A stretch of DNA of 64,000 nucleotides from Neobacillus bataviensis LMG 21833 (lineage in GTDB: Bacteria; Bacillota; Bacilli; Bacillales; Cytobacillaceae), in NCBI RefSeq assembly GCF_000307875.1, contig NZ_AJLS01000114.1, positions 124,001 to 188,000 on the forward strand, given 5' to 3'. Below, one piece after another: positions 55,929 to 64,000 of this stretch (position 1 is its first letter; each line of letters starts with the position of its first letter). The position numbers and the translations under genes were made by a program. The notes beneath the pieces are model-generated. The model saw only the letters and a list, made by a program, of their open reading frames with translations. It was not told the DNA's origin and did no database searches.

Positions 55929-56570
55929 ATGATTTTTTATTTAAATGGAATTTTTGTAGGTCTGTTGATTTTGGCAAATATTGTGGCGGTCAAGCTTTTT
56001 AGCATTGGGGATTTTGCGATACTGCCAGCAGCTGTCATTGTTTATATCTTTACGTATCCACTTATTGATGTGATTGTCGAGGTTTATGGAAAAAAAGAGG
56101 GACGGAGAACGGTTCAGGCGGGGCTGATCACTCAAATCCTTGCCCTAATTTTCATTACGATTACGCTTCATCTGCCGGCCGCACCGGTGTTTCAGGATCA
56201 AGGGTCATTCGAAACGATCTTAAATGGAAGTTTTCGCGTGATTATTGCGAGCTTAATTTCCTATGCAGTCAGCCAAAACCTGGATGTCTTTGTATTTAAT
56301 AAATTGAAAAGCATCCATGGACAAAAAAAGCTGTGGTTGCGCAACAATGCCTCCACAATGCTGAGCCAGTTGATAGATACAACCATCTTTATTACCATCG
56401 CCTTCTATGGGACAATGCCAATCGCTATCCTAGGAAGTCTGATTCTAACTCAATATATATTTAAGTTTGTAGCAGCCATCCTAACCACACCGCTAGTCTA
56501 CGGACTAGTCCATATCATAAGGAAACAGGAAACAAAGGAATCAGCAGCCCCACTACAAAAACAAGCATAA
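55929..56570 (+). CDS. Queuosine precursor transporter (YhhQ family)
   Basis: A 213-residue membrane protein of the YhhQ/COG1738 family with about six hydrophobic segments. Family motifs are GIFVGLLILANIVAVKLFSIG at the N-terminus, PLIDVIVEVYGKKEGRRTV, and LWLRNNASTMLSQLIDTTIFI. YhhQ proteins take up preQ0 or preQ1. ATG 55929 follows GGAAGGT; an in-frame upstream ATG lies inside queF. Sharing the riboswitch with queF supports uptake of preQ0/preQ1. Confidence 0.93.
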   Translation: MIFYLNGIFVGLLILANIVAVKLFSIGDFAILPAAVIVYIFTYPLIDVIVEVYGKKEGRRTVQAGLITQILALIFITITLHLPAAPVFQDQGSFETILNGSFRVIIASLISYAVSQNLDVFVFNKLKSIHGQKKLWLRNNASTMLSQLIDTTIFITIAFYGTMPIAILGSLILTQYIFKFVAAILTTPLVYGLVHIIRKQETKESAAPLQKQA

Positions 56571-56600
56571 GCAGGTTAGCAAGTGGGATATATTGAAAAT

Positions 56601-56613
56601 GGTGTCAGGCACC
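56601..56613 (+). repeat. Solo GGTGTCAGGCACC repeat
   Basis: Exact 13-mer 31 bases after the transporter stop. Confidence 0.85.
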
Positions 56614-56634
56614 AATAAATATCCAATTTAGCTA

Positions 56635-56664
56635 TTGTACTTTAAAATATTATAGTGTTATAAT
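56635..56664 (+). promoter_or_regulatory. SigmaA-type promoter of the amino acid ABC operon
   Basis: TTGTAC (56635-56640) and TATAAT (56659-56664) are 18 bases apart, 76 bases before the first gene. Confidence 0.55.
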
Positions 56665-56739
56665 GTGCTAGTATGATAATATGGTAACGCGCTAAAGTAA
56701 ATAATAAATCTACAATCCAATAAAGGTGGTTTTATTCAT

Positions 56740-57525
56740 ATGAAACGTCTAGCATCTATGGTTCTAGTAATCGCAGCGATATTTTCTGTTTTAACGGCCT
56801 GTTCGAGCAATACATCGGGGGCTAAGGACAAAGATGACAATAAATTGGTCATCGGTATTGACGATAGTTTTGCTCCATTAGGATTTCGTGATAAAGATAA
56901 TAAAATCGTTGGTTTTGATATTGACTATGCAAATGCTGCAGCTAAAAAAATGGGTGTCGATGTTAAAATCCAGCCTATCGAATGGAAAACCAAAGAATCT
57001 GAGCTTAGCAGCGGCCGCATCGATCTTATTTGGAATGGTTATACTATCACCGACGAACGTAAGAAAAAGGTTCTATTTACAAAGCCTTATTTAAAAAATG
57101 CCCAAGTCGTGGTTACACTTGCTGATTCGAAGGTAACAAAACTTGCAGACTTAGATGGGAAAGTCGTTGGGCTGCAGGCACAATCCTCTGCCGCTGATGC
57201 CTTGGATTCGAACCCAATTAAATCCAAGATAAAAGAAGCAACAGAGTTCTCCGATAATGTGATGGCACTGAATGATCTGAAGAGCGGCCGTTTAGATGCT
57301 GTCGTGATTGATGAAGTTGTGATAGATTATTACATGACAAAAGAAAAAGGTACATTTAAAGTGCTTGATGAATCCCTTGCTCCTGAAGAATATGGGGTGG
57401 GTGTGAAAAAAGGCAACGAGGCACTGTTGAACAAGCTGCAAAAAGCACTGGATGAAATGAATGAAGACGGTACTGCCCTTGAAATTTCAAAAAAGTGGTT
57501 TGGTGAAGATAAAGTAGTAAAGTAA
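56740..57525 (+). CDS. Polar amino acid ABC transporter substrate-binding lipoprotein
   Basis: A 261-residue lipoprotein with a lipobox (VLTAC, C21) and a family 3 solute-binding domain: LVIGIDDSFAPLGFRDKDNKIVGFDIDYA, RIDLIWNGYTITDERKKKVLFTKPYL and LDAVVIDEVVIDYYM. Such proteins bind polar amino acids; cystine (TcyA-like) is possible but not shown. AAAGGTGG precedes the ATG. First gene of an ABC operon; a hairpin at 57538-57576 separates it from the permease. Confidence 0.92.
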   Translation: MKRLASMVLVIAAIFSVLTACSSNTSGAKDKDDNKLVIGIDDSFAPLGFRDKDNKIVGFDIDYANAAAKKMGVDVKIQPIEWKTKESELSSGRIDLIWNGYTITDERKKKVLFTKPYLKNAQVVVTLADSKVTKLADLDGKVVGLQAQSSAADALDSNPIKSKIKEATEFSDNVMALNDLKSGRLDAVVIDEVVIDYYMTKEKGTFKVLDESLAPEEYGVGVKKGNEALLNKLQKALDEMNEDGTALEISKKWFGEDKVVK

Positions 57526-57537
57526 TGATAAATAGGG

Positions 57538-57576
57538 AACAAAACAGGATTCCGGGTGGGACCCTGTTTTGTTTTT
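57538..57576 (+). terminator. Intercistronic attenuator-like hairpin
   Basis: AACAAAACAGG pairs perfectly with CCTGTTTTGTT, followed by TTT, between binding-protein and permease genes. It should lower permease expression relative to the binding protein. Confidence 0.8.
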
Positions 57577-57590
57577 GGAGGAAACCATCT

Positions 57591-58250
57591 ATGTCGTTTG
57601 ATTATATACTAACCATCCTTAAGCCGATGCTTGAAGGGGCACAAATGACAATTCTTTTGTTCTTGATTGCCATTGTTGTGTCGATTCCGCTGGGCTTTTT
57701 ATTAACATTAGCTGTAAAAAGCAGGCTCAAGCCCTTATCCTGGCTTGCACAAGTTTTTATTTATGTGATGCGTGGGACACCGCTTCTGCTTCAGCTATTA
57801 GTCATCTGTTTTGGGCTGCCGATGATTCCAGGTATTGGGGAATATTTGGTACTGGATCGCTTCGTAGCCGCTTGTATCGGATTTATCCTAAACTATTCAG
57901 CTTATTTTGCTGAAATTTTTCGCGGCGGACTGTTGGCCATTGATAAAGGTCAATATGAGGCGGCACAAGTCCTTGGTTTTTCTAAATGGCAGATGATGAC
58001 AAGGATCATTATGCCGCAAATGTTTCGCATTGCCCTTCCGGCAGTGGCAAACGAATCAGTGACACTTGTCAAGGATACGGCTCTGCTTTATGCTGTTGCG
58101 GTCCCGGAATTATTGCACTTTGCCGAGACAGCGGTGAATCGCGATTTTACGATTGTTCCTTTTATGGTGGCAGGCGTCATTTATCTACTTATGACGCTAG
58201 TGTTGACGTATGTTTTTAAATTAATCGAACGGCGGTTTACATTTGAATAA
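57591..58250 (+). CDS. Polar amino acid ABC transporter permease
   Basis: A 219-residue HisM/GlnP-type permease with about five hydrophobic segments: MLEGAQMTILLFLIAIVVSIPLGFLL, YVMRGTPLLLQLLVICFGLP, and the coupling loop AAQVLGFSKWQMMTRIIMPQMFRIALPA (EAA motif). ATG 57591 follows GGAGGAAACC; the frame is open from 57525 but that part contains the hairpin. The ATPase gene follows 15 bases later. Confidence 0.94.
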   Translation: MSFDYILTILKPMLEGAQMTILLFLIAIVVSIPLGFLLTLAVKSRLKPLSWLAQVFIYVMRGTPLLLQLLVICFGLPMIPGIGEYLVLDRFVAACIGFILNYSAYFAEIFRGGLLAIDKGQYEAAQVLGFSKWQMMTRIIMPQMFRIALPAVANESVTLVKDTALLYAVAVPELLHFAETAVNRDFTIVPFMVAGVIYLLMTLVLTYVFKLIERRFTFE

Positions 58251-58265
58251 GGAGGGGGTGTGAAT

Positions 58266-59003
58266 ATGGCAATCATTGAAGTTTCTAATCTTAAAAAGTC
58301 ATATGGAGATCTAGAAGTTTTAAAACAGATTACCTTTGATGTGAATAAAAATGATGTTGTGGCTGTGATTGGCCCCTCCGGATCGGGTAAAAGTACCATG
58401 CTTCGGAGTCTTGTCCACCTAGAAGAAATCAATGGCGGCAGTATTCTCGTTTCCGGTGATTACTTGGTAAAGGATGGCGTTTACTCAAAACCGCAGGAAA
58501 TTAAGCAGATTACCGCTAAGATGGGGATGGTGTTTCAGCATTTTAATTTGTTCCCGCACCTAACGGTCAAGGAGAATTTGGAAATGGCTCCACGATTAGT
58601 AAAAAAGGAGTCTGCTGCAGATATAGGAAAACGCAGTACTGAGCTTCTTCAAAAAATTGGTCTAACAGGTCGGGAGAGTGCGTACCCGGCCAATTTATCT
58701 GGCGGGCAAAAACAAAGGGTTGCCATTGCAAGGGCGCTCATGATGAATCCGGATATTCTGTTATTTGATGAGCCTACTTCGGCACTGGATCCCGAGTTAA
58801 CCGCAGAAGTTCTGCAGGTGATGAAGAATCTGGCCGAAGAGCACATGACGATGATTGTGGTCACCCATGAGATGGAATTCGCAAAAGAGGTAGCAAACCG
58901 TGTAATTTTTATGGACAATGGAGAAATTATTGAATCCGGTCATCCAACTGACGTGTTGACCAACCCGCAATTCGAACGGACAAAAGCATTCCTAAATCGA
59001 TGA
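58266..59003 (+). CDS. Polar amino acid ABC transporter ATP-binding protein
   Basis: A 245-residue ABC ATPase of the GlnQ/HisP type: Walker [10 protein letters not shown] (about residues 36-44), Q-loop [12 protein letters not shown], signature LSGGQKQR, Walker [15 protein letters not shown] and H-loop [12 protein letters not shown] 58266 follows GGAGGGGG. Last gene of the operon; a very strong terminator follows. Confidence 0.95.
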   Translation: MAIIEVSNLKKSYGDLEVLKQITFDVNKNDVVAVIGPSGSGKSTMLRSLVHLEEINGGSILVSGDYLVKDGVYSKPQEIKQITAKMGMVFQHFNLFPHLTVKENLEMAPRLVKKESAADIGKRSTELLQKIGLTGRESAYPANLSGGQKQRVAIARALMMNPDILLFDEPTSALDPELTAEVLQVMKNLAEEHMTMIVVTHEMEFAKEVANRVIFMDNGEIIESGHPTDVLTNPQFERTKAFLNR

Positions 59004-59041
59004 TGGTGTCGTGGAAGCTTGGCGATGGATTCTGTTTATTT

Positions 59042-59089
59042 AAAGGGTACAGTCCTGCTGTTTAAACAGTAGGACTGTACCCTTTTTAT
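59042..59089 (+). terminator. Terminator of the amino acid ABC operon
   Basis: AAAGGGTACAGTCCT pairs with AGGACTGTACCCTTT, with an inner CTGTTTAAACAG, followed by T residues. Confidence 0.92.
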
Positions 59090-59134
59090 TTACATTCACA
59101 TGAAGGACAAATCACAGGATTTCTGTTCACTGAT

Positions 59135-59845
59135 TCAGTTGTCTCCTCCTAATTTCTGGAGTTCGTTGACGGTTACGAAGCTGTAGCCCTCTTCGGATAG
59201 TGCTTGTAAAATTCCTTCAACGGTTTTCAGTTCTTCTTCCGTTTTGTCATACATCGGATGGATCAAAATAATTGAACCAGGCTTTATTTGATCCCGAACA
59301 TATTTCACTTTGTCAGCAGCAGTAGTATAAAAGGTATCTGGCTCTAAATTCCAAGTAATGGTGTCGCGATCATGCTTATATAGGTAATAAGGCAGGCCAA
59401 CCAATTTTTTTCCGTTTGGTGGACGAACATCAATTTCCCCCGTAAACCCGGCATCACGAATCAATTGATCTGTTTTTTCAATTTCGTCTTTATAATAAGA
59501 AGGCATTTTAAAAATCATCCGCTTATGTGAATAGGTGTGATTGCCAACCTGATGACCCGCATCGGCAATTTCCCGAGCTTCTTCCAGGTTGTCCTTTATC
59601 TCATTCCCAATCAGAAAAAAGGTTGCTTTTGCGTGGTAGTGATCCAAGAGTGGCAGAATTTGATCCACATTCTTAGTCGGTCCATCGTCAAATGTTAACG
59701 CAACAACCTTTTGTTCCGCTTCCACTTGATCTGTAAGACCGCCGAATAACTGGAAAGTCCTTGAATTCATTAATTTATAGGTGCCTAGCAACAGTAGAAA
59801 AACTACTACAATTCCAACACCAATAAATACTAATTTCCCTTTCAT
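59135..59845 (-). CDS. Polysaccharide deacetylase (NodB domain)
   Basis: A 236-residue protein with an N-terminal membrane anchor (about residues 4-24) and a NodB deacetylase domain. The metal site is complete: ALTFDDGPTKN (catalytic D and metal D) and HTYSHKR (metal histidines), followed by DVRPPNGKKL and SIILIHPM. It would remove acetyl groups from peptidoglycan or another cell-surface polysaccharide. ATG 59845 is preferred because AAAGG lies eight bases upstream; ATG 59866 would add seven residues. Confidence 0.88.
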   Translation of the reverse strand: MKGKLVFIGVGIVVVFLLLLGTYKLMNSRTFQLFGGLTDQVEAEQKVVALTFDDGPTKNVDQILPLLDHYHAKATFFLIGNEIKDNLEEAREIADAGHQVGNHTYSHKRMIFKMPSYYKDEIEKTDQLIRDAGFTGEIDVRPPNGKKLVGLPYYLYKHDRDTITWNLEPDTFYTTAADKVKYVRDQIKPGSIILIHPMYDKTEEELKTVEGILQALSEEGYSFVTVNELQKLGGDN

Positions 59846-59950
59846 ATATTTAGCCTTTCTTTTCATAATGTTGTTTATAGCAAAAGTTCAATATCATTAT
59901 AGCAAAAGATATGCAAAATCCTCCATTAGTTAAAATCAGAATAGTTGTGC

Positions 59951-59978
59951 TATAATCAAATTAGTAACAGGTACTAAT
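59951..59978 (+). promoter_or_regulatory. Desaturase -10 element with FapR box
   Basis: TATAAT (59951-59956) is followed by ATTAGTA-ACAGG-TACTAAT (59960-59978), a perfect 7-bp inverted repeat. Its reverse strand reads TTAGTACCTGTTACTAA, the FapR operator form of Bacillus lipid genes. It overlaps the expected transcription start. Confidence 0.82.
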
Positions 59979-60038
59979 ATCAGATATAAGTTTAATTGAA
60001 AATAAAAACAAACGATCAACCTGAATGGAGGGGTTAGG

Positions 60039-60929
60039 ATGTTAACAAATGATTTGGACTTTAGGCTGGAGCCTAAACTTATAGAATTATATGAAGAACA
60101 TAAAAAGCGTGCTGAAAAAATTGATTGGGGCTATCATGATTTTTTGCCATGGGATAAGGCAATGGACTTCCGGCGTGTTCCGTGGGATGAAAGTCAGGTC
60201 ACACTTCCTACATCTATTGTTACCGCGGTTGAAACGGCACTATTAACCGAGGTAAACCTGCCTTGGTTCACCTCCCATCTAGACCAAACCTTTAAAGGCT
60301 CTTTAACGGTTATCAAAGATTTTGTTCATACGTGGACAGCAGAAGAAGACCAGCATTCAAACCTTCTTGAAACGTATCTTTTAATCACACGTAATGTCGA
60401 TCCGAAGCGCCTCCGCCAATTACACAAACAAACGGTTGAGAATGGCTGGAATCCGGATTACCATACACCTTTTGAAACCATGGTGTATACATCCTTGCAA
60501 GAATTAGCAACTATGGTGTTTTATAATAATGTCGCGAAAGTGGCTGGATCGCATGATAAGGATTTGTCCAGTTTACTTCGGCGACTAGCAAAGGATGAAA
60601 CATTGCATTATGCCTTTTACAGGGATGTCATTAAATTTCATCTGCAATTAGAACCTAACTACTGTTACCATCTGGGTAATGTCATTATGAACTTTCAAAT
60701 GCCTGGTACTGTCATGCCTGATTTTGAAGATCGGATGTCCATTATTGCGAAAGAGGCAAATTACGGCCCATTAGAATATTTTGATCAAGTTTTAGATGTG
60801 ATTGTTGATTATTGGGAGCTGGAGAAACTTAGGCCGATTGCGCCAGAAGCAGAAAAAGCCCGGCTGGACATTCTAAGGTATCACGCCCGCTTGAAAAAAG
60901 TAAGAGATCGCTTTTATAAAAATAAGTAA
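60039..60929 (+). CDS. Acyl-ACP desaturase (soluble di-iron family)
   Basis: A 296-residue soluble desaturase of the stearoyl-ACP desaturase/ferritin-like family, which introduces a cis double bond into acyl-ACP. Di-iron ligand motifs are EEDQHSNLLETYLL and DETLHYAFYRD, with the family sequence HTPFETMVYTSLQELATMVFYNNVAK between them. GGAGGGG precedes the ATG. It differs from the membrane-bound Des desaturase of B. subtilis. The FapR box upstream ties it to malonyl-CoA-dependent lipid control. A short degenerate 13-mer (60943-60955) and a terminator follow. Confidence 0.92.
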   Translation: MLTNDLDFRLEPKLIELYEEHKKRAEKIDWGYHDFLPWDKAMDFRRVPWDESQVTLPTSIVTAVETALLTEVNLPWFTSHLDQTFKGSLTVIKDFVHTWTAEEDQHSNLLETYLLITRNVDPKRLRQLHKQTVENGWNPDYHTPFETMVYTSLQELATMVFYNNVAKVAGSHDKDLSSLLRRLAKDETLHYAFYRDVIKFHLQLEPNYCYHLGNVIMNFQMPGTVMPDFEDRMSIIAKEANYGPLEYFDQVLDVIVDYWELEKLRPIAPEAEKARLDILRYHARLKKVRDRFYKNK

Positions 60930-60942
60930 ATTTATGGAAAAT

Positions 60943-60990
60943 GGTACCTGACACCCAAAGAAGCTCCAGTGCCTATTTGGCCTGGAGCTT
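60943..60990 (+). terminator. Degenerate repeat and terminator after the desaturase gene
   Basis: GGTACCTGACACC (60943-60955) is the 13-mer with one change. AAGCTCCAG (60961-60969) pairs with CTGGAGCTT (60982-60990). Confidence 0.7.
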
Positions 60991-61013
60991 TACTCTTCGT
61001 AAAAAATACCACA

Positions 61014-62960
61014 CTAAAGTGCTTCTTTAATCACCTTTTTATAATAAAGAACCGATAGAATACCGAAAATAGAGTACAATCCAGTATAAATCACCATAAC
61101 AATAATCATCGGTGTCCATACCTCTGTTCCGAATAAGAACCAGCCTGACTGTACAGCAAAATAGCTGTGGAAGAGCCCGACGATTAATGGAATGCCGAAA
61201 TTAAACACCTGTTTTGCTTGAATGCCTTTTAGAAGGTCACCCTGAGTAAAACCGAGCTTTCTCAGAATCGTATAATTTGGCTTTTCCTCTTCCCCTTCAC
61301 CCATTTGTTTAAAATAAAGAATACACCCGGATGTAATAAGGAAGGTTAACCCTAAAAAGCCGACGATAAACATAATGAGCCCCATCACTTGTTTCTGTCC
61401 ATTGCTGATTTCCAGCCGTGAAGATTTTAAACGATCCTCATTACCGAACATTTTTACAAAAATCTCATTTGCTTTATCAAGATTTGCTTCATCTTGTAGC
61501 TTCATTCCGACAAACACCGAAGATTCCTTCTGAATCTTGGGATTTACGTCCTGCTGTAAACTCTCAAATACCTTTTGGTCGACAATAGCCGTAGGCTGAC
61601 CACCGTTAGTGAAATAACCGGAAATGATGAAATCCCTTTTTAAGCCTAAGTATTTCAGCGGAATTACTTCATTCTGACCCTTTAATTCAATGTCACCAGA
61701 ATCCTTTAGACTCATAAATTTTTGCAGCATATCATTATATCCGGTAAAAATAGTTTCTCCTTCGGCTACTTCGATAGTGGGAACATCTTTATTGCTAATA
61801 ACCGGAATCGTCATAGCCTTTGGATCGAACATTATTTCTTCCAGATTTATATCCATTATCTTTTTAAGATTCGCATCCGCCTGGATGACATCAATCTTCT
61901 TTTCACTAAATGGAATATTCTCAGCAGTTAAAGCCTTACTGAATTTCGCCGCATCTTCCGTTGTTACGAACGAAAAATCCCCGGCGACTTGATTTTCAGC
62001 CATTTTTTCCGCCGAATAATAAGAGATATAACTTAATGACAATAACCCAATCGCAAGTGCAGAAACCGTCGTAATAATCGTTAACAATAAGGCATTCGAT
62101 TTCATCCGAAACATAATCGAGGACAGCGATAATACTTGATTAATATTTAAATAACCATTCTTCTTTTTTCGAATGACGTTAAAGATAAAGCTGACAGATC
62201 CTTTGTAAAAAAGATAGGTTCCGATAATAACAGAGCCGAGAATATAAATCATCGCCCCAAAAAGTTCAGTCATTGTCGTAAAATCGCCGCTAAATAATTT
62301 CGAGGAAATATAGTAGCCTGAGATAATCAAAATCATGCCGACAATCCCAATAATGATTTCCGCCCAAGACATCTTTTTCACTTTACCTTCTGTCGATGAA
62401 ACCACTCTGAATAAGGATAAGATGCTTTGTCTTTTAATGAACACATAGTTCATTAGCATGATTAACAGGTAGATAACACAAAACACTACAACGGTTTGAA
62501 TCAGTGCTTTCGTTGAAAAATGAAGGGCGGCGATCGCATCGATACCCGTAATTTTAAATAGTATCATCAGAATTAACCGTGAAACGGAAAAGCCAATAAA
62601 AGTTCCGATGACAAGTGAACCAAAATAAAGGATAAAATTCTCTGCCGTCAGAATGTTGAAAATTCTGCTTTTGGTCATCCCAATTAATTGAAATAAGCCG
62701 ATTTCCCTGCTGCGCCGTTTAATAAAGATATTATTGGCGTATAGCAAAAAGACGGAAACAATTGCAACAAGTAAAACAGAAGCTGCCTTAATCGCAGCGG
62801 CACCCTTCATGGAGTCCTTTGTTTCATTCATCGCCGGATCATATTGCAGGGTGACAAAGGCGAAATAAAGGGCGACACTAAAGATAAGTGCAAACACATA
62901 AAGATAATAGTTTTTCAAATTCCTTTTCAAATTGCGAAAAATGAGTTGCTTAACGCTCAT
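61014..62960 (-). CDS. BceB-like ABC transporter permease (FtsX family)
   Basis: A 648-residue membrane protein with an estimated ten transmembrane helices and a large extracellular loop of about 200 residues between two groups, the layout of BceB-type permeases that sense and detoxify antimicrobial peptides. The N-terminus [27 protein letters not shown] is typical, as is [24 protein letters not shown] 62960 has AGGTGG upstream and overlaps the end of the ATPase gene by 11 bases; the frame is open from 62972. The target peptide cannot be read from the sequence. Confidence 0.92.
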   Translation of the reverse strand: MSVKQLIFRNLKRNLKNYYLYVFALIFSVALYFAFVTLQYDPAMNETKDSMKGAAAIKAASVLLVAIVSVFLLYANNIFIKRRSREIGLFQLIGMTKSRIFNILTAENFILYFGSLVIGTFIGFSVSRLILMILFKITGIDAIAALHFSTKALIQTVVVFCVIYLLIMLMNYVFIKRQSILSLFRVVSSTEGKVKKMSWAEIIIGIVGMILIISGYYISSKLFSGDFTTMTELFGAMIYILGSVIIGTYLFYKGSVSFIFNVIRKKKNGYLNINQVLSLSSIMFRMKSNALLLTIITTVSALAIGLLSLSYISYYSAEKMAENQVAGDFSFVTTEDAAKFSKALTAENIPFSEKKIDVIQADANLKKIMDINLEEIMFDPKAMTIPVISNKDVPTIEVAEGETIFTGYNDMLQKFMSLKDSGDIELKGQNEVIPLKYLGLKRDFIISGYFTNGGQPTAIVDQKVFESLQQDVNPKIQKESSVFVGMKLQDEANLDKANEIFVKMFGNEDRLKSSRLEISNGQKQVMGLIMFIVGFLGLTFLITSGCILYFKQMGEGEEEKPNYTILRKLGFTQGDLLKGIQAKQVFNFGIPLIVGLFHSYFAVQSGWFLFGTEVWTPMIIVMVIYTGLYSIFGILSVLYYKKVIKEAL

Positions 62961-63711
62961 TTGGCACACCACCTAATACTCCCTGCGTTTTCATGATGTC
63001 TTTAAAAAACGTCTGTCTTGATTGTTCACCTTTATTTAATTGTGTGTAAATCTGGCCGTCCTTGATAAAAACAACCCTGCTGCTAAAGCTTGCCGCCACC
63101 GGGTCATGGGTTACCATGATAATCGTTGCCTTGCGGTTCCGATTCATTTCGCTTAATTTGTTTAGTAAATCGGAAGCGGATTTTGAATCAAGGGCACCCG
63201 TTGGCTCATCCGCAAAAATAATACTCGGTTCATGAATAAACGCCCTTGCCGCAGAAGTACGCTGTTTTTGACCCCCGGAAATTTCATTCGGATACTTATC
63301 CTTAATGTCAGAAATCCCAAGTTCCATTGCCACTGCAAGAAACATTTCATCCGCGGCCCTTTTTGACACCTTCGAAATCGATAACGGCAAAAGGATATTT
63401 TCTTTGACGGTCAATGTATCAAGTAAGTTATAATCTTGAAAAATAAACCCCAAATGGTGCTTGCGGAATTCAGCCAGTTGACGCTCTTTCATCGCAGTCA
63501 TCTCTTTTCCTTCGATCGTAATTGTGCCGCCGCTAACCCTATCAATGGAAGATAGTACATTGAGCAAGGTGGTCTTTCCGGAACCTGAGGCTCCCATGAT
63601 ACTGACGAATTCTCCTTTTTCAACATTAATATCAAGCCCTTTTAATACCTCTTGCTTATTTAATTTATTTCCATAGCTTTTATGAATTTTAGTGGCTTCT
63701 AAAATATTCAT
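62950..63711 (-). CDS. BceA-like ABC transporter ATP-binding protein
   Basis: A 253-residue ABC ATPase of the MacB/BceA group: Walker [10 protein letters not shown] (about residues 39-47), [18 protein letters not shown], signature ISGGQKQR, Walker [17 protein letters not shown] and H-loop VTHDPVAA. It partners with the overlapping permease gene. The kinase gene fragment upstream (63812-64000) suggests a complete BceRSAB-type resistance module running on the minus strand. Confidence 0.95.
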   Translation of the reverse strand: MNILEATKIHKSYGNKLNKQEVLKGLDINVEKGEFVSIMGASGSGKTTLLNVLSSIDRVSGGTITIEGKEMTAMKERQLAEFRKHHLGFIFQDYNLLDTLTVKENILLPLSISKVSKRAADEMFLAVAMELGISDIKDKYPNEISGGQKQRTSAARAFIHEPSIIFADEPTGALDSKSASDLLNKLSEMNRNRKATIIMVTHDPVAASFSSRVVFIKDGQIYTQLNKGEQSRQTFFKDIMKTQGVLGGVPNER

Positions 63712-63795
63712 ACCAACACGCTCCCTTTAATCGATACCTTTAGTATAAATACCTCGACGATTCCAATCCTTCGATTGAGCGAACAATTAAGAAAA

Positions 63796-63819
63796 GCATG
63801 TGACATTGTTGTCACATGC
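63796..63819 (-). terminator. Hairpin at the end of the kinase gene
   Basis: GCATGTGACA pairs perfectly with TGTCACATGC across a 4-base loop; on the minus strand TTTTC follows. It overlaps the stop codon of the kinase. Confidence 0.8.
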
Positions 63820-64000
63820 CTGCGATATGGACAAATTCATTCTTTTTTGGAAAAATTAACGTGAAGGTAGTACCACGGCCAAGTCCTGAATTGACATCAA
63901 TATCGATTAATAATGGCTTAGCAATTCGTTTTGTTAAATATAAACCCATACCTGTTGCGGCATTGTCGTGGTGAGATGTTGTCGAGGTAAAGCCCTTGTC
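63812..64000 (-). CDS. BceS-like sensor histidine kinase, C-terminal fragment
   Basis: The frame is open to the right edge. The 62 visible residues are the end of a HATPase domain: DKGFTSTTSHHDNAATGMGL contains the F and G2 boxes, followed by YLTKRIAKPLLIDIDVNSGL and the GRGTTFTLIFP ending. This tail, in particular NAATGMGLYL, is typical of the intramembrane-sensing kinases next to BceAB transporters. The gene starts beyond the window. It is separated from the ATPase gene by 100 bases with a terminator hairpin. Confidence 0.9.
   Translation of the reverse strand, partial: DKGFTSTTSHHDNAATGMGLYLTKRIAKPLLIDIDVNSGLGRGTTFTLIFPKKNEFVHIAGM

Overview
The window looks like chromosomal DNA of a Gram-positive, endospore-forming Bacillaceae (a Bacillus/Neobacillus-like organism). 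Base composition is AT-rich, ribosome binding sites are strong (AGGAGG/GGGGG types), and the genes are typical of Bacillus: YkuK, BioY, TcyP, YhcX, NRDE, QueF under a preQ1-I riboswitch, BceAB, and PAS sporulation-type kinases. Regulatory sites of Bacillus type (BirA, CcpA/cre, FapR, PhoP, sigma-54) can be read directly. No rRNA, tRNA, phage, insertion sequence or CRISPR array was seen.

Layout. 1-7.2 kb: 3' part of a phosphorelay-type histidine kinase, ykuK-like gene, then two convergent secreted M14 metallocarboxypeptidases. 7.2-9.3 kb: a 52-residue zinc-ribbon protein, bioY behind a BirA operator, and a guanine deaminase gene broken by a one-base frameshift. 9.3-14.5 kb: TetR regulator divergent from a tryptophan-to-anthranilate operon (kynU, amino acid permease, kynA, kynB). 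14.7-27.9 kb: a galactose island: galK-galT-galM-galR, then a membrane-anchored sugar-binding protein with a LytS/YesM-type kinase and a YesN-type regulator, then an Mgl-type ABC importer. 28-33.2 kb: YeiH/LysR pair, M20 amidohydrolase, and a PstS-like domain fused to a multi-span membrane domain. 33.2-37.3 kb: a hydroxybutyrate module (GntP permease, 3-hydroxybutyrate dehydrogenase, sigma-54 activator) preceded by three 18-bp dyads, a -24/-12 promoter and a cre site.

37.4-49.1 kb: KinB-like kinase, cystine symporter TcyP, PAP2 phosphatase plus UDP-glucose dehydrogenase behind a Pho-box-like array, CatE-like dioxygenase, a 57-residue basic protein, NRDE protein, LemA/TPM pair, Mqo and DedA. 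49.2-64 kb: GH36 alpha-galactosidase, YhcX-like acetyltransferase-nitrilase fusion, MFS/HxlR divergent pair, preQ1 riboswitch with queF and a YhhQ-type transporter, polar amino acid ABC importer, polysaccharide deacetylase, acyl-ACP desaturase behind a FapR box, and a BceAB-like ABC system with the end of its kinase.

How the parts work together. The galactose island senses external sugar, imports it and phosphorylates it by the Leloir pathway; the GH36 enzyme further on could release galactose from oligosaccharides. UDP-galactose 4-epimerase is not in the window.

The most striking non-coding signal is a dispersed family of the 13-mer GGTGTCAGGCACC. There are 16 exact copies plus variants, all intergenic and mostly just after stop codons. 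Some are single and some are paired head-to-head as terminator hairpins. A ~48-bp extended unit and a ~80-bp unit with a terminator tail can be recognised. No entirely new protein system is obvious. The best candidates for follow-up are this repeat family, the sigma-54 enhancer array, the three-component sugar sensor, the structured repeat inside the mgl operon and the PstS-like membrane fusion.
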